A stretch of DNA of 64,000 bases, from NCBI RefSeq assembly GCF_001884735.1, contig NZ_MJAP01000013.1, forward strand, positions 62,001 to 126,000, given 5' to 3'. A program made the position numbers and the translations under genes. Shown here piece by piece: positions 53,330 through 63,971 of this stretch (within the stretch, counting starts at the first letter, position 1; each line of letters starts with the position of its first letter). The stretch is from Natronohydrobacter thiooxidans. GTDB lineage: Bacteria > Pseudomonadota > Alphaproteobacteria > Rhodobacterales > Rhodobacteraceae. Under the pieces are notes generated by a model, which was given only the letters and a program-made list of their open reading frames with translations, did not search any database and had not been told where the DNA came from.

Positions 53330-53794
53330 TCAGGCGGCCTTGGTCACTTCGCCGCTGGACAGGATCGCATAAAGCTTCGTCGGATCATCATTTGCGCGCA
53401 GCTTTTCGCAGATACGCGGATTGCGCAGAGTGCGCGAAATGAAGGCCAGCGCCTTCAGATGCTCGACCCCGGCATCGCGCGGCGCGAAAAGCGCGAAGAC
53501 CAGATCGACAGGGGCCTTGTCGACCGAGCCATAATCCAACGGCTTGTCCAGCCGGAAGAACACGCCCAGCACGCGATCAATCTCATCGAGCCGCGCATGC
53601 GGGACCGCGACACCATGGCCCACGCCTGTCGGCCCCAGACTCTCGCGTTCCTGCAGCGCGCCGATCACGCTTTCGGTTTCCAGCCCATAGACGGTTCGGG
53701 CGGCTTCGCCGATGGTCTGGAACAGACGCTTCTTGCTGGTGGCCGAGGCGATGAAACGCACGGCTTTCGGATTCAGAAGCGTCGTCATGTCCAT
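53330..53794 (-). CDS. ptsN: PTS IIA-like nitrogen-regulatory protein
   Basis: Phosphoacceptor of the nitrogen-related PTS, which takes phosphate from NPr and adjusts potassium and nitrogen or carbon metabolism through protein contacts. The 154-residue protein has the phosphorylated histidine His66 in GVAVPHARLDEI, and VFFRLDKPLDYGSVDKAPVDLVFALFAP. The start at 53794 (MDMTTLLNP) is supported by GGGAG upstream. It follows hpf on the same strand after 80 bases, the usual order. Confidence 0.94.
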   Translation of the reverse strand: MDMTTLLNPKAVRFIASATSKKRLFQTIGEAARTVYGLETESVIGALQERESLGPTGVGHGVAVPHARLDEIDRVLGVFFRLDKPLDYGSVDKAPVDLVFALFAPRDAGVEHLKALAFISRTLRNPRICEKLRANDDPTKLYAILSSGEVTKAA

Positions 53795-53874
53795 AAAGGC
53801 TGTCTCCCGGAACTCTGGCTGGCAAACGCCCATCTGCACGCGCTGGGCGTTCAGATGGGCGCGGATGGCTTGGA

Positions 53875-54441
53875 TTATTGCGGGTCGATCCAGCCGATAT
53901 TGCCATCGTCGCGGCGATAGACCACGTTCAGACCTCCGTGGCGTTCGTTGCGGAACACCAGAACCGGGGCATGGGCGAGTTCCATCTGCATCACGGCTTC
54001 TCCTGCGGAAATAGATGGAATACGGGTTTCCATCTCGGCAATGATCATCGGCTGCAACGAGTCCGGCTCGTCTGCGGACTCGGTGTCATCTGACGCGAGG
54101 ATATAAGAGGATGCGTCCGCAAACTCAACCGGGTTTGAACGTTCGCGGTGATGGTCTTTCAGGCGGCGCTTGTAGCGGCGCAACTGCTTGTCGAGTTTCT
54201 CGCGGCAGGATTCAAAGGCTGCGTAGATCTCTCCGGCCTGCGCGCGGGCGGCAGCGGTCAGACCGGTGGACAGATGCAGCGTCGCTTCGCAGACATTATT
54301 ATGCGCATCGCGCGAAAAGATCACTACGGCTTCTGTCGGGCGTTGCTGATATTTCTCCACCAACTCTCCGAATTCGGCTTTGACATGGGTCTGCAGTGCT
54401 TCGCCAATGTCGATTTGTCGGCCGCTGATCTGGTAGCGCAT
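53875..54441 (-). CDS. hpf: Long-form ribosome hibernation promoting factor
   Basis: Dimerises ribosomes into inactive 100S particles in stationary phase. The 188-residue protein has the N-terminal HPF/RaiA domain (RYQISGRQIDIGEALQTHV, then basic helix REKLDKQLRRYKRRLKDH) and a C-terminal dimerisation domain (about 130-188, APVLVFRNERHGGLNVVYRRDDGNIGWIDPQ), so it is the long form. AAGGAG precedes the ATG at 54441. In many proteobacteria rpoN lies between lptB and hpf; here 207 bases with no gene separate hpf from lptB. Confidence 0.95.
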   Translation of the reverse strand: MRYQISGRQIDIGEALQTHVKAEFGELVEKYQQRPTEAVVIFSRDAHNNVCEATLHLSTGLTAAARAQAGEIYAAFESCREKLDKQLRRYKRRLKDHHRERSNPVEFADASSYILASDDTESADEPDSLQPMIIAEMETRIPSISAGEAVMQMELAHAPVLVFRNERHGGLNVVYRRDDGNIGWIDPQ

Positions 54442-54648
54442 GCGCGTCTCCTTGCTGTGATTGGCAGACACGATTCCGGGCCTGCCGCCTCTGTAGTATC
54501 GCGACTTTTCCCTGTTTTTCCGTTAATTGCCTGCCGGTATTCATGTGGCGGGCAAGGGCGGTCAGGCGTGACGTCTTGACCCCATTTGGCAACGGATTGC
54601 GGCACTCTGTCAATGCTTTCTGCGCTGAACAGGGCCGTGTCGGCGGGA

Positions 54649-55419
54649 TCAGTCCAGCCGGAAATCCGCGCCCAGATAGACGCGGCGCACATCCATATCG
54701 GCGACCACCTCGGAGGGGGCGCCTTCCTTGAGCACACCACCATCATGCAGGATATAGGCGCGGTCCACAATCGACAGGGTTTCGCGCACGTTATGGTCGG
54801 TGATCAGCACGCCAAGCCCGCGGGTCTTCAGATCCGCGACAAGCATGCGGATTTCGCCCACAGCGATCGGGTCGACACCTGCGAAAGGCTCATCCAGCAG
54901 CACATAGCGCGGATTCGCGGCCAGCGCGCGGGCGATCTCGACGCGCCGCCGCTCGCCCCCGGACAGTGCCAGCGCCGGTGAGTCGCTCAGATGCTCGATG
55001 GAAAATTCCTGCAGCAGATCGCGCAGCCGGGTCTGGCGCTTGCTCCGGTCGCGCTCGACCAGTTCCAGCACGGCCATGATATTCTGCGCCACGCTCAGCC
55101 CGCGAAAGATCGACATTTCCTGCGGCAGATAGCCCAGACCCAGCCGAGCGCGCCGGTAAAGCGGCAGTCCTGTTGCGTCCTGCCCGTCAATGCGCACGAG
55201 CCCGCCCTCATGACGCACAATGCCGGCGATGCAGTAGAAACAGGTCGTCTTGCCGCAGCCGTTCGGCCCCAGCAGCGCCACCACCTCGCCCGGATGCAGG
55301 CTGAGGGACACATCGCGGATGATGACGCGCTTGCCATAGCGTTTCTGCAGGTTCACCACCTGAAGCGCGTTATCCTGAGCCGTTGGCAAGGTCATGCGGT
55401 TGGTCGGTCCGTCGGGCAT
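54649..55419 (-). CDS. lptB: LPS export ABC transporter ATP-binding protein
   Basis: ATPase that drives lipopolysaccharide extraction from the inner membrane with LptF and LptG. The 256-residue protein has Walker A GPNGCGKTT (residues 51-59; Cys replaces the common Ala), GLGYLPQEMSIFRGLSV typical of LptB, the signature LSGGERRRVEIARAL, Walker B YVLLDEPFAGVDP and ITDHNVRETL. It lies seven bases after lptA and belongs to the lptC-lptA-lptB run. Confidence 0.97.
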   Translation of the reverse strand: MPDGPTNRMTLPTAQDNALQVVNLQKRYGKRVIIRDVSLSLHPGEVVALLGPNGCGKTTCFYCIAGIVRHEGGLVRIDGQDATGLPLYRRARLGLGYLPQEMSIFRGLSVAQNIMAVLELVERDRSKRQTRLRDLLQEFSIEHLSDSPALALSGGERRRVEIARALAANPRYVLLDEPFAGVDPIAVGEIRMLVADLKTRGLGVLITDHNVRETLSIVDRAYILHDGGVLKEGAPSEVVADMDVRRVYLGADFRLD

Positions 55420-55425
55420 GCAGGC

Positions 55426-55914
55426 TCAGGGATTGGTCTGGATGATGGTGCGCACATTGCCTTCCATCCGGCCCTGACCTGTGCGCACATTCACATGCAG
55501 GCTGTCGCCGGACAGCACATTGCGCCCCTGGGTCAGGATCACCGATCCGCGCATGGCGACAGTGCCCGCGATCACCTCATATACCGCTGTGGCGGCTTCG
55601 GCGGCTTCCGCTGCGGTGACCAGCGTTACCCCGCCCGAGGCTTCAAGCCGCTGGATGCGGTTGCCGTCCTGCGGGGCGTAGATGATGCGGATGGTCGGGG
55701 CTGCGATGCGCATATCGCCCTGTCCCAGAACCGCGTTGCCAGAAAAGACAGTCTCGCCCGTGGTGTTGTCGACCTGCAACTGATCCGACCGGATCTCGAC
55801 CGGTAGCCCGCGCACCGCGTTCAGCCCGGAAAAGGACAGGCCGGTGCCCTGCGCCCAAGCCGGGCCGGTCGCAAGCGCAAGGCTCACCGCGAGGATCATT
55901 CCCGAAACGCGCAC
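55426..55914 (-). CDS. lptA: LPS transport periplasmic protein LptA
   Basis: Periplasmic bridge protein for lipopolysaccharide. The 162-residue protein begins with a signal peptide (RVSGMILAVSLALATGPAWA) and has an OstA/LptA beta-jellyroll: VEIRSDQLQVDNTTGETVFSGNAVLGQGDMRI, then a Ala-rich stretch and VAMRGSVILTQGRNVLSGDSLHVNV. The order lptC-lptA-lptB on the minus strand is conventional; 14 bases separate it from lptC. Confidence 0.93.
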   Translation of the reverse strand: MRVSGMILAVSLALATGPAWAQGTGLSFSGLNAVRGLPVEIRSDQLQVDNTTGETVFSGNAVLGQGDMRIAAPTIRIIYAPQDGNRIQRLEASGGVTLVTAAEAAEAATAVYEVIAGTVAMRGSVILTQGRNVLSGDSLHVNVRTGQGRMEGNVRTIIQTNP

Positions 55915-55928
55915 TCTGGTCGGCTCCT

Positions 55929-56558
55929 TCAGTCTTCTGGCAGGTATATCAGCCTGACATTGCCCGAGAAGGCAAGCAGATATCCGCCGCTTCCGCCGGT
56001 TTTGGCGGTCAGTTCCACCCTGTCCGCCGAGATTGACCCCGCCGGACCGTCGCCTTCGATACCGCCAAGGCCCGTGACATGCGTGCTCTGCAACCGCGAG
56101 ATCAGTTCCGACATCGCCAGCCTGTATCCGTCCGAGGTTTCCAGCAGCACCCCCCCGCGCATCACGATCTGATCGCGCGTCTGATCAAGCACGCCGGTGT
56201 CGGATCGAAACTGCGCGACCCGGCCCGAGGGAAAGTTCAGCGCGCCGTTCGGGGCGGTGAGGGTCAGATGCACCGGTCCCGATTGCTGCAGATCGCCAAG
56301 CGAGCGCACGGATTCGGCCTCAATCATCAGGGCCGTGTCTTCCCGCGTGACCCCGGCGATACGCGCGGTTCCGATGCGCGGCTCGCGGGCCAGTTCGGTC
56401 ACATCCATATCGGCCAGTTCGACCGCGCGCTGCGGATCAATGCTGCGCGACACCAGAAACACAGTGGACAGCAGGACTAGCGCGCCCAGAGGCAGGACCA
56501 GACGCAGAAGCCGGAACAGGCTCATGCGGGCAGTGGTCATGCGGGACGGTGGCGGCAT
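55929..56558 (-). CDS. lptC: LPS export protein LptC
   Basis: Bitopic protein that links the LptBFG transporter to LptA. The 209-residue sequence has a short basic N-terminus, one membrane helix (LFRLLRLVLPLGALVLLSTVFLVSR, about 14-38), and a periplasmic LptC-like beta domain that includes DQIVMRGGVLLETSDGYRLAMSELISRL and SISADRVELTAK. The exact start is not fixed: further ATGs occur at 56540 and 56525. It lies nine bases after the RNase D gene. Confidence 0.88.
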   Translation of the reverse strand: MPPPSRMTTARMSLFRLLRLVLPLGALVLLSTVFLVSRSIDPQRAVELADMDVTELAREPRIGTARIAGVTREDTALMIEAESVRSLGDLQQSGPVHLTLTAPNGALNFPSGRVAQFRSDTGVLDQTRDQIVMRGGVLLETSDGYRLAMSELISRLQSTHVTGLGGIEGDGPAGSISADRVELTAKTGGSGGYLLAFSGNVRLIYLPED

Positions 56559-56567
56559 TGCAAGGGC

Positions 56568-57179
56568 TCAATGCGCGAAAATGTCGATATCCGGCCAGCC
56601 CGCGATATCCAGTTCCGCGCGGCTGGGCAGAAAATCGAAACACCGCTGCGCCAGATCGCTGCGCCCTTCACGCGCAAGCATCCCGTCGAGCACCTCGCGC
56701 AGCCGGTGCAGATGCAGCACGTCTGACGCCGCATAGCTTTGCTGCGCATCCGACAGGCGCGCAGCCCCCCAGTCCGAGCTTTGCTGCTGTTTCGAGATAT
56801 CCACGCCCAAAAGCTCCGAGAGCAGGTATTTCAGCCCGTGCCGGTCGGTATAGGTGCGCACCAGCTTCGACGCGATCTTGGTGCAATAGACCGGCGCGGT
56901 TGTCACCCCGTAGCTATGGCGCAGCAGCGCGATGTCAAACCGGCCGAAATGAAAGAGTTTCAGCACCGCAGGGTCAGCCAGAAGCCGGGTCAGGTTCGGG
57001 GCAGGGCGAATGTCGCGCGCAACCTGCACCAGATGCGCATTCCCGTCTCCGCCTGACAGCTGCACCACGCAAAGCCGGTCGCGATGCGGGTGAAGCCCCA
57101 TCGCCTCGCAGTCAATGGCCACGACGGGCCCCAGATCCAGCCCGTCGGGCAGGTCATCGGCGTAGAGATGGACAGTCAT
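56568..57179 (-). CDS. Ribonuclease D-like 3'-5' exonuclease
   Basis: A 203-residue DEDD-type exonuclease for RNA 3' ends. Motif I is DCE (Asp23-Cys-Glu25) in VVAIDCEAMGLHP, motif II FHFGRFDIALL, and motif III YAASDVLHLHRL of the DEDDy type. The C-terminal HRDC domains of E. coli RNase D are absent, as is usual for the short alphaproteobacterial form. It starts the minus-strand run that continues into lptC. A hemolysin III family gene diverges from it across 151 bases with no further gene. Confidence 0.9.
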   Translation of the reverse strand: MTVHLYADDLPDGLDLGPVVAIDCEAMGLHPHRDRLCVVQLSGGDGNAHLVQVARDIRPAPNLTRLLADPAVLKLFHFGRFDIALLRHSYGVTTAPVYCTKIASKLVRTYTDRHGLKYLLSELLGVDISKQQQSSDWGAARLSDAQQSYAASDVLHLHRLREVLDGMLAREGRSDLAQRCFDFLPSRAELDIAGWPDIDIFAH

Positions 57180-57330
57180 GGCGGCCTCGGTTCTTCATGT
57201 CGCTTGCCGTGGGGCTAGGCGGGTTTGGCAGGAAAATCAAGCGATTTGGCGTGTTGTGCTGACGCGAGGTCAGCCCGCCGCTCGCGTGAAAGCGTTTCGC
57301 AAGCGGCCGGAAACCGGGCTATGATGGCGC

Positions 57331-58002
57331 ATGATCCGCATGCAGTCCCATCAATCCGCCCAGACCAAGACCTATAGCGCCGCCGAACAGCGGCTGGATG
57401 CGTCCATCCACTATCTGGGGCTTGCCAGTGTCGTGGTCGCAGTGCCACTGCTGATCGGGGCCGCGCTCATGCGTGGACTGACCGAGGGCACCGGCCAGAT
57501 CATCCTTGGCGCCAGCATCTACGGCGCGACATTCGCGGCGATGATCGGCGCCTCGGCACTGTTCAATCTTAGCCTGCGCCCGGCACTGGCCTGGCTGTTC
57601 CAGCGGCTTGACCATGCCGCGATCTATCTCAAGATCGCAGGCACCTATACGCCGTTTACGCTGATCACCGGGCAGGGGCTATGGCTGCTTGCCGGGCTCT
57701 GGGGGGCGGCGGGGTGCGGGGTGGTCCTGAAGCTGATCTCGCCCGCGCGCTTCCGGCTGCTGGCGATTGCGCTCTATCTGGGCATGGGCTGGGCCGGTCT
57801 CATGATCCTGCCGGATCTGGCGCACAGCCTGTCGCCGGTCATCGTCGGGCTGATGCTGGCAGGCGGGCTGGTCTATACGCTGGGCGTGGTGTTCTATCTG
57901 TGGCAGGCGCTGCCCTATCATTTCGCGATCTGGCATGTCTTCGTGCTGGTCGCGTCATTTCTGTTCTACGCCGCGATCATGGTGCTGGTGCTCGGCGGCT
58001 GA
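57331..58002 (+). CDS. Hemolysin III / PAQR family membrane protein
   Basis: A 223-residue protein with seven predicted membrane helices. PAQR-family motifs: SALFNLS near the end of the first third, LDHAAIYLKIAGTYTPF (about 92-108) and the terminal HFAIWHVFVL with the conserved histidines of the putative zinc site. Family members act as membrane hydrolases or regulators of fatty-acid composition; haemolysis is not implied. Its last 48 bases overlap the end of the convergent phosphodiesterase gene. Confidence 0.88.
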   Translation: MIRMQSHQSAQTKTYSAAEQRLDASIHYLGLASVVVAVPLLIGAALMRGLTEGTGQIILGASIYGATFAAMIGASALFNLSLRPALAWLFQRLDHAAIYLKIAGTYTPFTLITGQGLWLLAGLWGAAGCGVVLKLISPARFRLLAIALYLGMGWAGLMILPDLAHSLSPVIVGLMLAGGLVYTLGVVFYLWQALPYHFAIWHVFVLVASFLFYAAIMVLVLGG

Positions 58003-58764
58003 GGGCCATTGGCCCCGCGCCTCCAGCACCGCGCGCAAGAGGGCGGGCCGGTCGGTCATCAGCCCGTCAACCCCCAGATCCAGCAGTCGGTGCATCTCGG
58101 CCTCGTCATTCACGGTCCAGACCTGTACCTTCACACCTGCCGCATGCGCGGCGCGCAGAAAGCGCGCGGTGACAAGCTGAATGCCCTTCCACTGCGTCGG
58201 GATCTGCACGACACGGAAATCCTGCAGGGGCAAGGGCAGCCCCCAGCCACGCGCGAACAGCCGCGCGACCTGTCCATGCGCGGGCGACCAGAGCAGCCCC
58301 GGCCCCAATCGGTCGCGCGCGCGCGCAGTTCGCGCCGGGGCAAAGGCCCCGATGCTCACACGCGGCAAGACGCCCATGCGCTGGATCAGATCGCAAAGCG
58401 GGTCCACGACAGAATCGGATTTCGCCTCGATGGTGACCCGCAGGGCCGGGTGCGTCTCCAGCAAATCCTTCAGACGCGGGATTTCTGCGCCGCCCTTCGT
58501 CCGAACCTGCTGCAAGTCGCGCCAGTCCAGATCGGCAATCCGGCGCGGATCGCCGCACAGGCGGGTCAGCTCCGGGTCGTGATGGATCACCACAACCCCG
58601 TCGCGCGTGGCATGCACATCGAGTTCCACATGGGTGAATTCCAGCGAAACCGCGTGATCAAAGGCGGGCAGGGTGTTTTCCTCGGCCTCCAGCCCGCCGC
58701 CGCGATGGGCGATGGCGATGGCACCGGGATGGGCAAGCAGCGGATGCAGGGCAGGGCGCGACAT
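57955..58764 (-). CDS. Glycerophosphodiester phosphodiesterase
   Basis: Hydrolyses glycerophosphodiesters to glycerol 3-phosphate and an alcohol. The 269-residue protein has His20-Arg21 in IAIAHRGGG, ENTLPAF, the metal site VELDVHATRDGVVVIHHD (Glu47, Asp49, His62), and the GVKVQVWTVNDEAEMHRLLDLGVDGLMTDRP C-terminal strand. No signal peptide, so a cytoplasmic form. The C-terminus (about 16 residues) is read antisense to the end of the hemolysin III gene. Confidence 0.92.
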   Translation of the reverse strand: MSRPALHPLLAHPGAIAIAHRGGGLEAEENTLPAFDHAVSLEFTHVELDVHATRDGVVVIHHDPELTRLCGDPRRIADLDWRDLQQVRTKGGAEIPRLKDLLETHPALRVTIEAKSDSVVDPLCDLIQRMGVLPRVSIGAFAPARTARARDRLGPGLLWSPAHGQVARLFARGWGLPLPLQDFRVVQIPTQWKGIQLVTARFLRAAHAAGVKVQVWTVNDEAEMHRLLDLGVDGLMTDRPALLRAVLEARGQWPSAAEHQHHDRGVEQK

Positions 58765-58952
58765 GCGCGCAGTCTTGCTTGGTTTCGCCGGTCATGTCGA
58801 GAGGGGCGGCAGCGCTCGTGCCGCAGCGTTTCAAGGAGAGCCGCGCTTTTCCGCTGCCATGTGACCCCCGCGCCAAAGGTCGTATTTGCCAAGTGCCGGT
58901 CTTGCTGCCATCCTTGCGCGGAGGACATCTGAGCGCGCGGGGAGGCGCGGGC

Positions 58953-59939
58953 ATGGATTTGCGATTCGACCAGATTCCCGAAGCCGCGCTGGACTGGCAT
59001 GAGCGCGGGCAGGGCGCGGCGCTGGCAACGGTCGTGGCGACATGGGGGTCGGCCCCGCGCCAGCCGGGCAGCCAGCTTGCGATTTCCGGCGCGGGTGAGA
59101 TCATGGGCTCGGTCTCTGGCGGCTGTGTCGAAGGCGCAGTGGTGGTCGAGGCCGTAGAGGCGCTGGCCGACGGCCGCCCGCGCCTGTTGAGCTTCGGCGT
59201 GGCCGATGAGACGGCATTCGAGGTGGGTCTGGCCTGCGGTGGCCGGATCGAGGTGCTGGTAGAGCCTGTTGGCGACGGCCCCGACGCGCTGAAACCCCGG
59301 ACGCTGCGCGCGCTGGTCGAGGCGCGCGCCGCGCGCCAGCCCATCGCCTGCGCAACCGATCTGACAAGCTGGGAGCGCGCCCTCGTGACCCCCGACGCGC
59401 CGGGCATGGCGGCGCGTTTCCGTGCGGATCAGTCGGGCCGGGATGAGGCCGGGCGCATGATCACGCTCCATAACCCGCCGCTGCGCCTGGTGGTCGTGGG
59501 GGGGGTGCATATCGCGCAGGCGCTCTTGCCGATGGCGCGGCTGGCGGGCTATTCCCCCACGCTGGTCGATCCGCGCGCGGCATTTGCCTCCCAAGCGCGC
59601 TTTCCGGGCGAGACGATCCTGCAGGACTGGCCCGACGAGGCGCTGGACGCGCTCGGCCTTGATGCGCGCACGGCGGTCGTGACGCTGACGCATGATGCGA
59701 AGCTTGATGACCCTGCGATCATCGCGGCATTGCGCTCGGATGTGTTCTATCTTGGCTGTCTTGGCTCCACCCGCACCCATGCCAAACGGCTGGAGCGCCT
59801 GCGCGCGGCGGGGCTGTCCGAGGACCAGCTTGCCCGTATCCACGCGCCGGTCGGCCTGAACCTTGGCGCGCGCAGCCCTGCGGAAATCGCGCTGGCCACG
59901 CTCGCGCAGATCACCCTTGCTTTGCGGGGGGCGCGATGA
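58953..59939 (+). CDS. XdhC/CoxI family molybdenum hydroxylase maturation factor
   Basis: A 328-residue protein that in this family binds molybdenum cofactor and helps insert its sulfido form into xanthine or CO dehydrogenase-type enzymes. The N-terminal CoxI part has ATVVATWGSAPRQPGSQLAIS and GSVSGGCVEGAVV, with GLACGGRIEVLVEP further on; the C-terminal Rossmann part starts at LRLVVVGGVHIAQAL and ends with DVFYLGCLGSTRTHAKRLERL and GLNLGARSPAEIALA. The ATG at 58953 follows GGAGGCG. It overlaps the next gene by four bases (ATGA). Confidence 0.88.
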   Translation: MDLRFDQIPEAALDWHERGQGAALATVVATWGSAPRQPGSQLAISGAGEIMGSVSGGCVEGAVVVEAVEALADGRPRLLSFGVADETAFEVGLACGGRIEVLVEPVGDGPDALKPRTLRALVEARAARQPIACATDLTSWERALVTPDAPGMAARFRADQSGRDEAGRMITLHNPPLRLVVVGGVHIAQALLPMARLAGYSPTLVDPRAAFASQARFPGETILQDWPDEALDALGLDARTAVVTLTHDAKLDDPAIIAALRSDVFYLGCLGSTRTHAKRLERLRAAGLSEDQLARIHAPVGLNLGARSPAEIALATLAQITLALRGAR

Positions 59940-60961
59940 GGTTCGGCCCGCATCCCGTCGCGCAGGCCGAAGGCGCGATCCTCGCCCATTCGGTCACGAT
60001 CGCAGGCGGGCGTCTGCGCAAGGGCCGGGTGCTTTGCGCCGAGGATGTGGCCGCGCTGAGGGCTGCGGGGCATGACAGCCTGACCCTCGCGCGGCTGGAC
60101 CCCGGTGACGTGCATGAGGATGACGCGGCCATCGCCCTTGCCCGCGCATTGGTGCCCGCGCCGGATGCGGCAGGTCTGACGCTGAAACCCGTCGGCACCG
60201 GGCGGGTCAATATCGTGGCCGCTGGTCCCGGTCTGGTGCGGCTGGAAGCGGCGCGGATAAATGCCGTGAACAATGTCGATCCGGCGATCACGGTTGCGAC
60301 CCTGCCCGATCTGATGCGCGTCGATCCCGGCGCGATGGTCGCCACTGTCAAGATCATCACCTATGGCGTGGCGCAACCCGCGCTGCACTCGGCCTGCTTG
60401 GCCGGTGCGGGCAGTATGAAAATCCTGCCGCCGGTTCTGCGCCATGCCAGCCTGATCCAGACCCGGGTCGATGCGCGCGCGGATGGGGCGAAGGGACATT
60501 CCGTGACAGCGGCGCGGCTGGACCGGCTGGCTGTGACGCTGGACCCGCCCTGTATCGTGCCGCATCAGATCGCGCCGCTGGCCGAAGCTTTGCGCGCGGC
60601 ATCGGGCGAGTTGATCCTGATCCTGACCGGATCGGCCACGTCGGATGCTTTCGACACCGCCCCGCAGGCGCTGCGGCAGGCGGGCGGCAGCGTCGCGCAT
60701 TTCGGCATGCCGGTGGATCCGGGCAATCTGCTGTTTCTGGGCCAGCTTGGCGCGCGTCGGGTGATCGGCCTGCCGGGCTGCGCCAAAAGCCCTGCGCTGA
60801 ACGGGGCGGATTGGGTGCTGGAACGGGTGATCTGCGGGCTGGAGGTGACACCTGCCGATATCATGGCGATGGGAGTGGGGGGCTTGCTCAAGGAAATTCC
60901 GACGCGCCCGAGACCGCGCCGCCAGGGTGAGGAGGGCGCCGCAGACGCAGGGGGAGACTAA
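59936..60961 (+). CDS. Molybdopterin-binding (MoCF-domain) protein
   Basis: A 341-residue protein with a MoCF/MogA-like domain in its second half (ELILILTGSATSDAFDTAPQALRQAGGSVAHFGMPVDPGN then GLPGCAKSPALNGADWVLERVI). The first part contains RLEAARINAVNNVDP and VKIITYGV, typical of proteins that stand beside XdhC in Rhodobacterales and some other groups. In other species this protein type carries a C-terminal nucleotidyltransferase for cytidylation; here it is absent. The tail is Arg/Glu-rich. The start overlaps the xdhC-like stop. Likely role: handling cofactor for the downstream CoxSL enzyme. Confidence 0.8.
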   Translation: MRFGPHPVAQAEGAILAHSVTIAGGRLRKGRVLCAEDVAALRAAGHDSLTLARLDPGDVHEDDAAIALARALVPAPDAAGLTLKPVGTGRVNIVAAGPGLVRLEAARINAVNNVDPAITVATLPDLMRVDPGAMVATVKIITYGVAQPALHSACLAGAGSMKILPPVLRHASLIQTRVDARADGAKGHSVTAARLDRLAVTLDPPCIVPHQIAPLAEALRAASGELILILTGSATSDAFDTAPQALRQAGGSVAHFGMPVDPGNLLFLGQLGARRVIGLPGCAKSPALNGADWVLERVICGLEVTPADIMAMGVGGLLKEIPTRPRPRRQGEEGAADAGGD

Positions 60962-61006
60962 GCCCAAGGTCGCATAGGCGCGGGCCGGAAACCGTGGTTA
61001 GATGAA

Positions 61007-61017
61007 CTAAAATTTAG
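61007..61017. promoter_or_regulatory. AT-rich inverted repeat before coxS
   Basis: CTAAA-A-TTTAG lies 17 bases before coxS within an unusually AT-rich stretch for this genome, 46 bases after the preceding stop. TAAAAT within it could serve as a -10 box, but no matching -35 box is seen. It may mark an internal promoter or operator that lets the enzyme genes be expressed apart from the maturation genes. Confidence 0.3.
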
Positions 61018-61033
61018 GTCTAGGGAGGACTTG

Positions 61034-61519
61034 ATGACAAAAGTGAATATGACCGTGAATGGCCGTGCGGTGAGCGCCGAGGCGGAGGGGCGCACGCTGC
61101 TGTCAAGCTATCTGCGCGAAGGGCTGGGGCTGACCGGCACGCATGTCGGCTGCGATACCAGCCAATGCGGGGCCTGCGTGGTGCTGGTCGATGGCCAGCC
61201 CGTGAAATCCTGCACGGCATTCGCCGCCGATCTGGAAGGGGCCGAGGTCACGACGGTCGAGGGCATGGCGAACCCCGATGGCAGTCTGGGCGTGATCCAG
61301 CAGGCATTTCAGGATTATCACGGCTTGCAATGCGGCTTCTGCACGCCGGGCATGGTCATGTCGACGGCCGCGCTTCTGGCCGAGAACCCCAAGCCCAGCG
61401 AGGAAGAGGTACGCCATTACCTTGAGGGCAATCTCTGCCGCTGCACGGGCTATCAGAACATCGTGCGCGCGGTGATGGCGGCATCCGGTCAGGATGCCGG
61501 AGCCCTCGCGGCGGAGTAA
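61034..61519 (+). CDS. coxS: CoxS-type [2Fe-2S] subunit of a molybdenum hydroxylase
   Basis: The iron-sulfur subunit, 161 residues. Both [2Fe-2S] clusters have full ligand sets: the plant-ferredoxin type with Cys40, Cys45, Cys48 and Cys60 ([12 protein letters not shown]) and the proximal cluster with Cys100, Cys103, Cys135 and Cys137 ([15 protein letters not shown]). GGGAGGA precedes the ATG; a TTG one codon earlier is unlikely. Electrons pass from the molybdenum centre in CoxL through these clusters to FAD in CoxM. Gene order S-L-M is used here instead of the classical M-S-L of carboxidotrophs. Confidence 0.93.
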   Translation: MTKVNMTVNGRAVSAEAEGRTLLSSYLREGLGLTGTHVGCDTSQCGACVVLVDGQPVKSCTAFAADLEGAEVTTVEGMANPDGSLGVIQQAFQDYHGLQCGFCTPGMVMSTAALLAENPKPSEEEVRHYLEGNLCRCTGYQNIVRAVMAASGQDAGALAAE

Positions 61520-61524
61520 GCGCC

Positions 61525-61553
61525 GTAAGGTGCGTGCTGAGCACGCACCCTAC
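61525..61553. repeat. Palindromic intergenic repeat between coxS and coxL
   Basis: GGTGCGTGC-TGA-GCACGCACC is a perfect 9-base stem with a 3-base loop, extended by GTA/TAC across one mismatch. It starts six bases after the coxS stop. The sequence looks like the REP-like palindromes that many proteobacterial genomes carry in intergenic places. In the mRNA it would form a strong hairpin between the two enzyme genes. Confidence 0.6.
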
Positions 61554-61584
61554 CCGAGATCAGAGGTTTTTCAGGGAGAGAGAA

Positions 61585-63957
<2,373 letters not shown>

Positions 63958-63971
63958 GGGAGGAGGAACCC

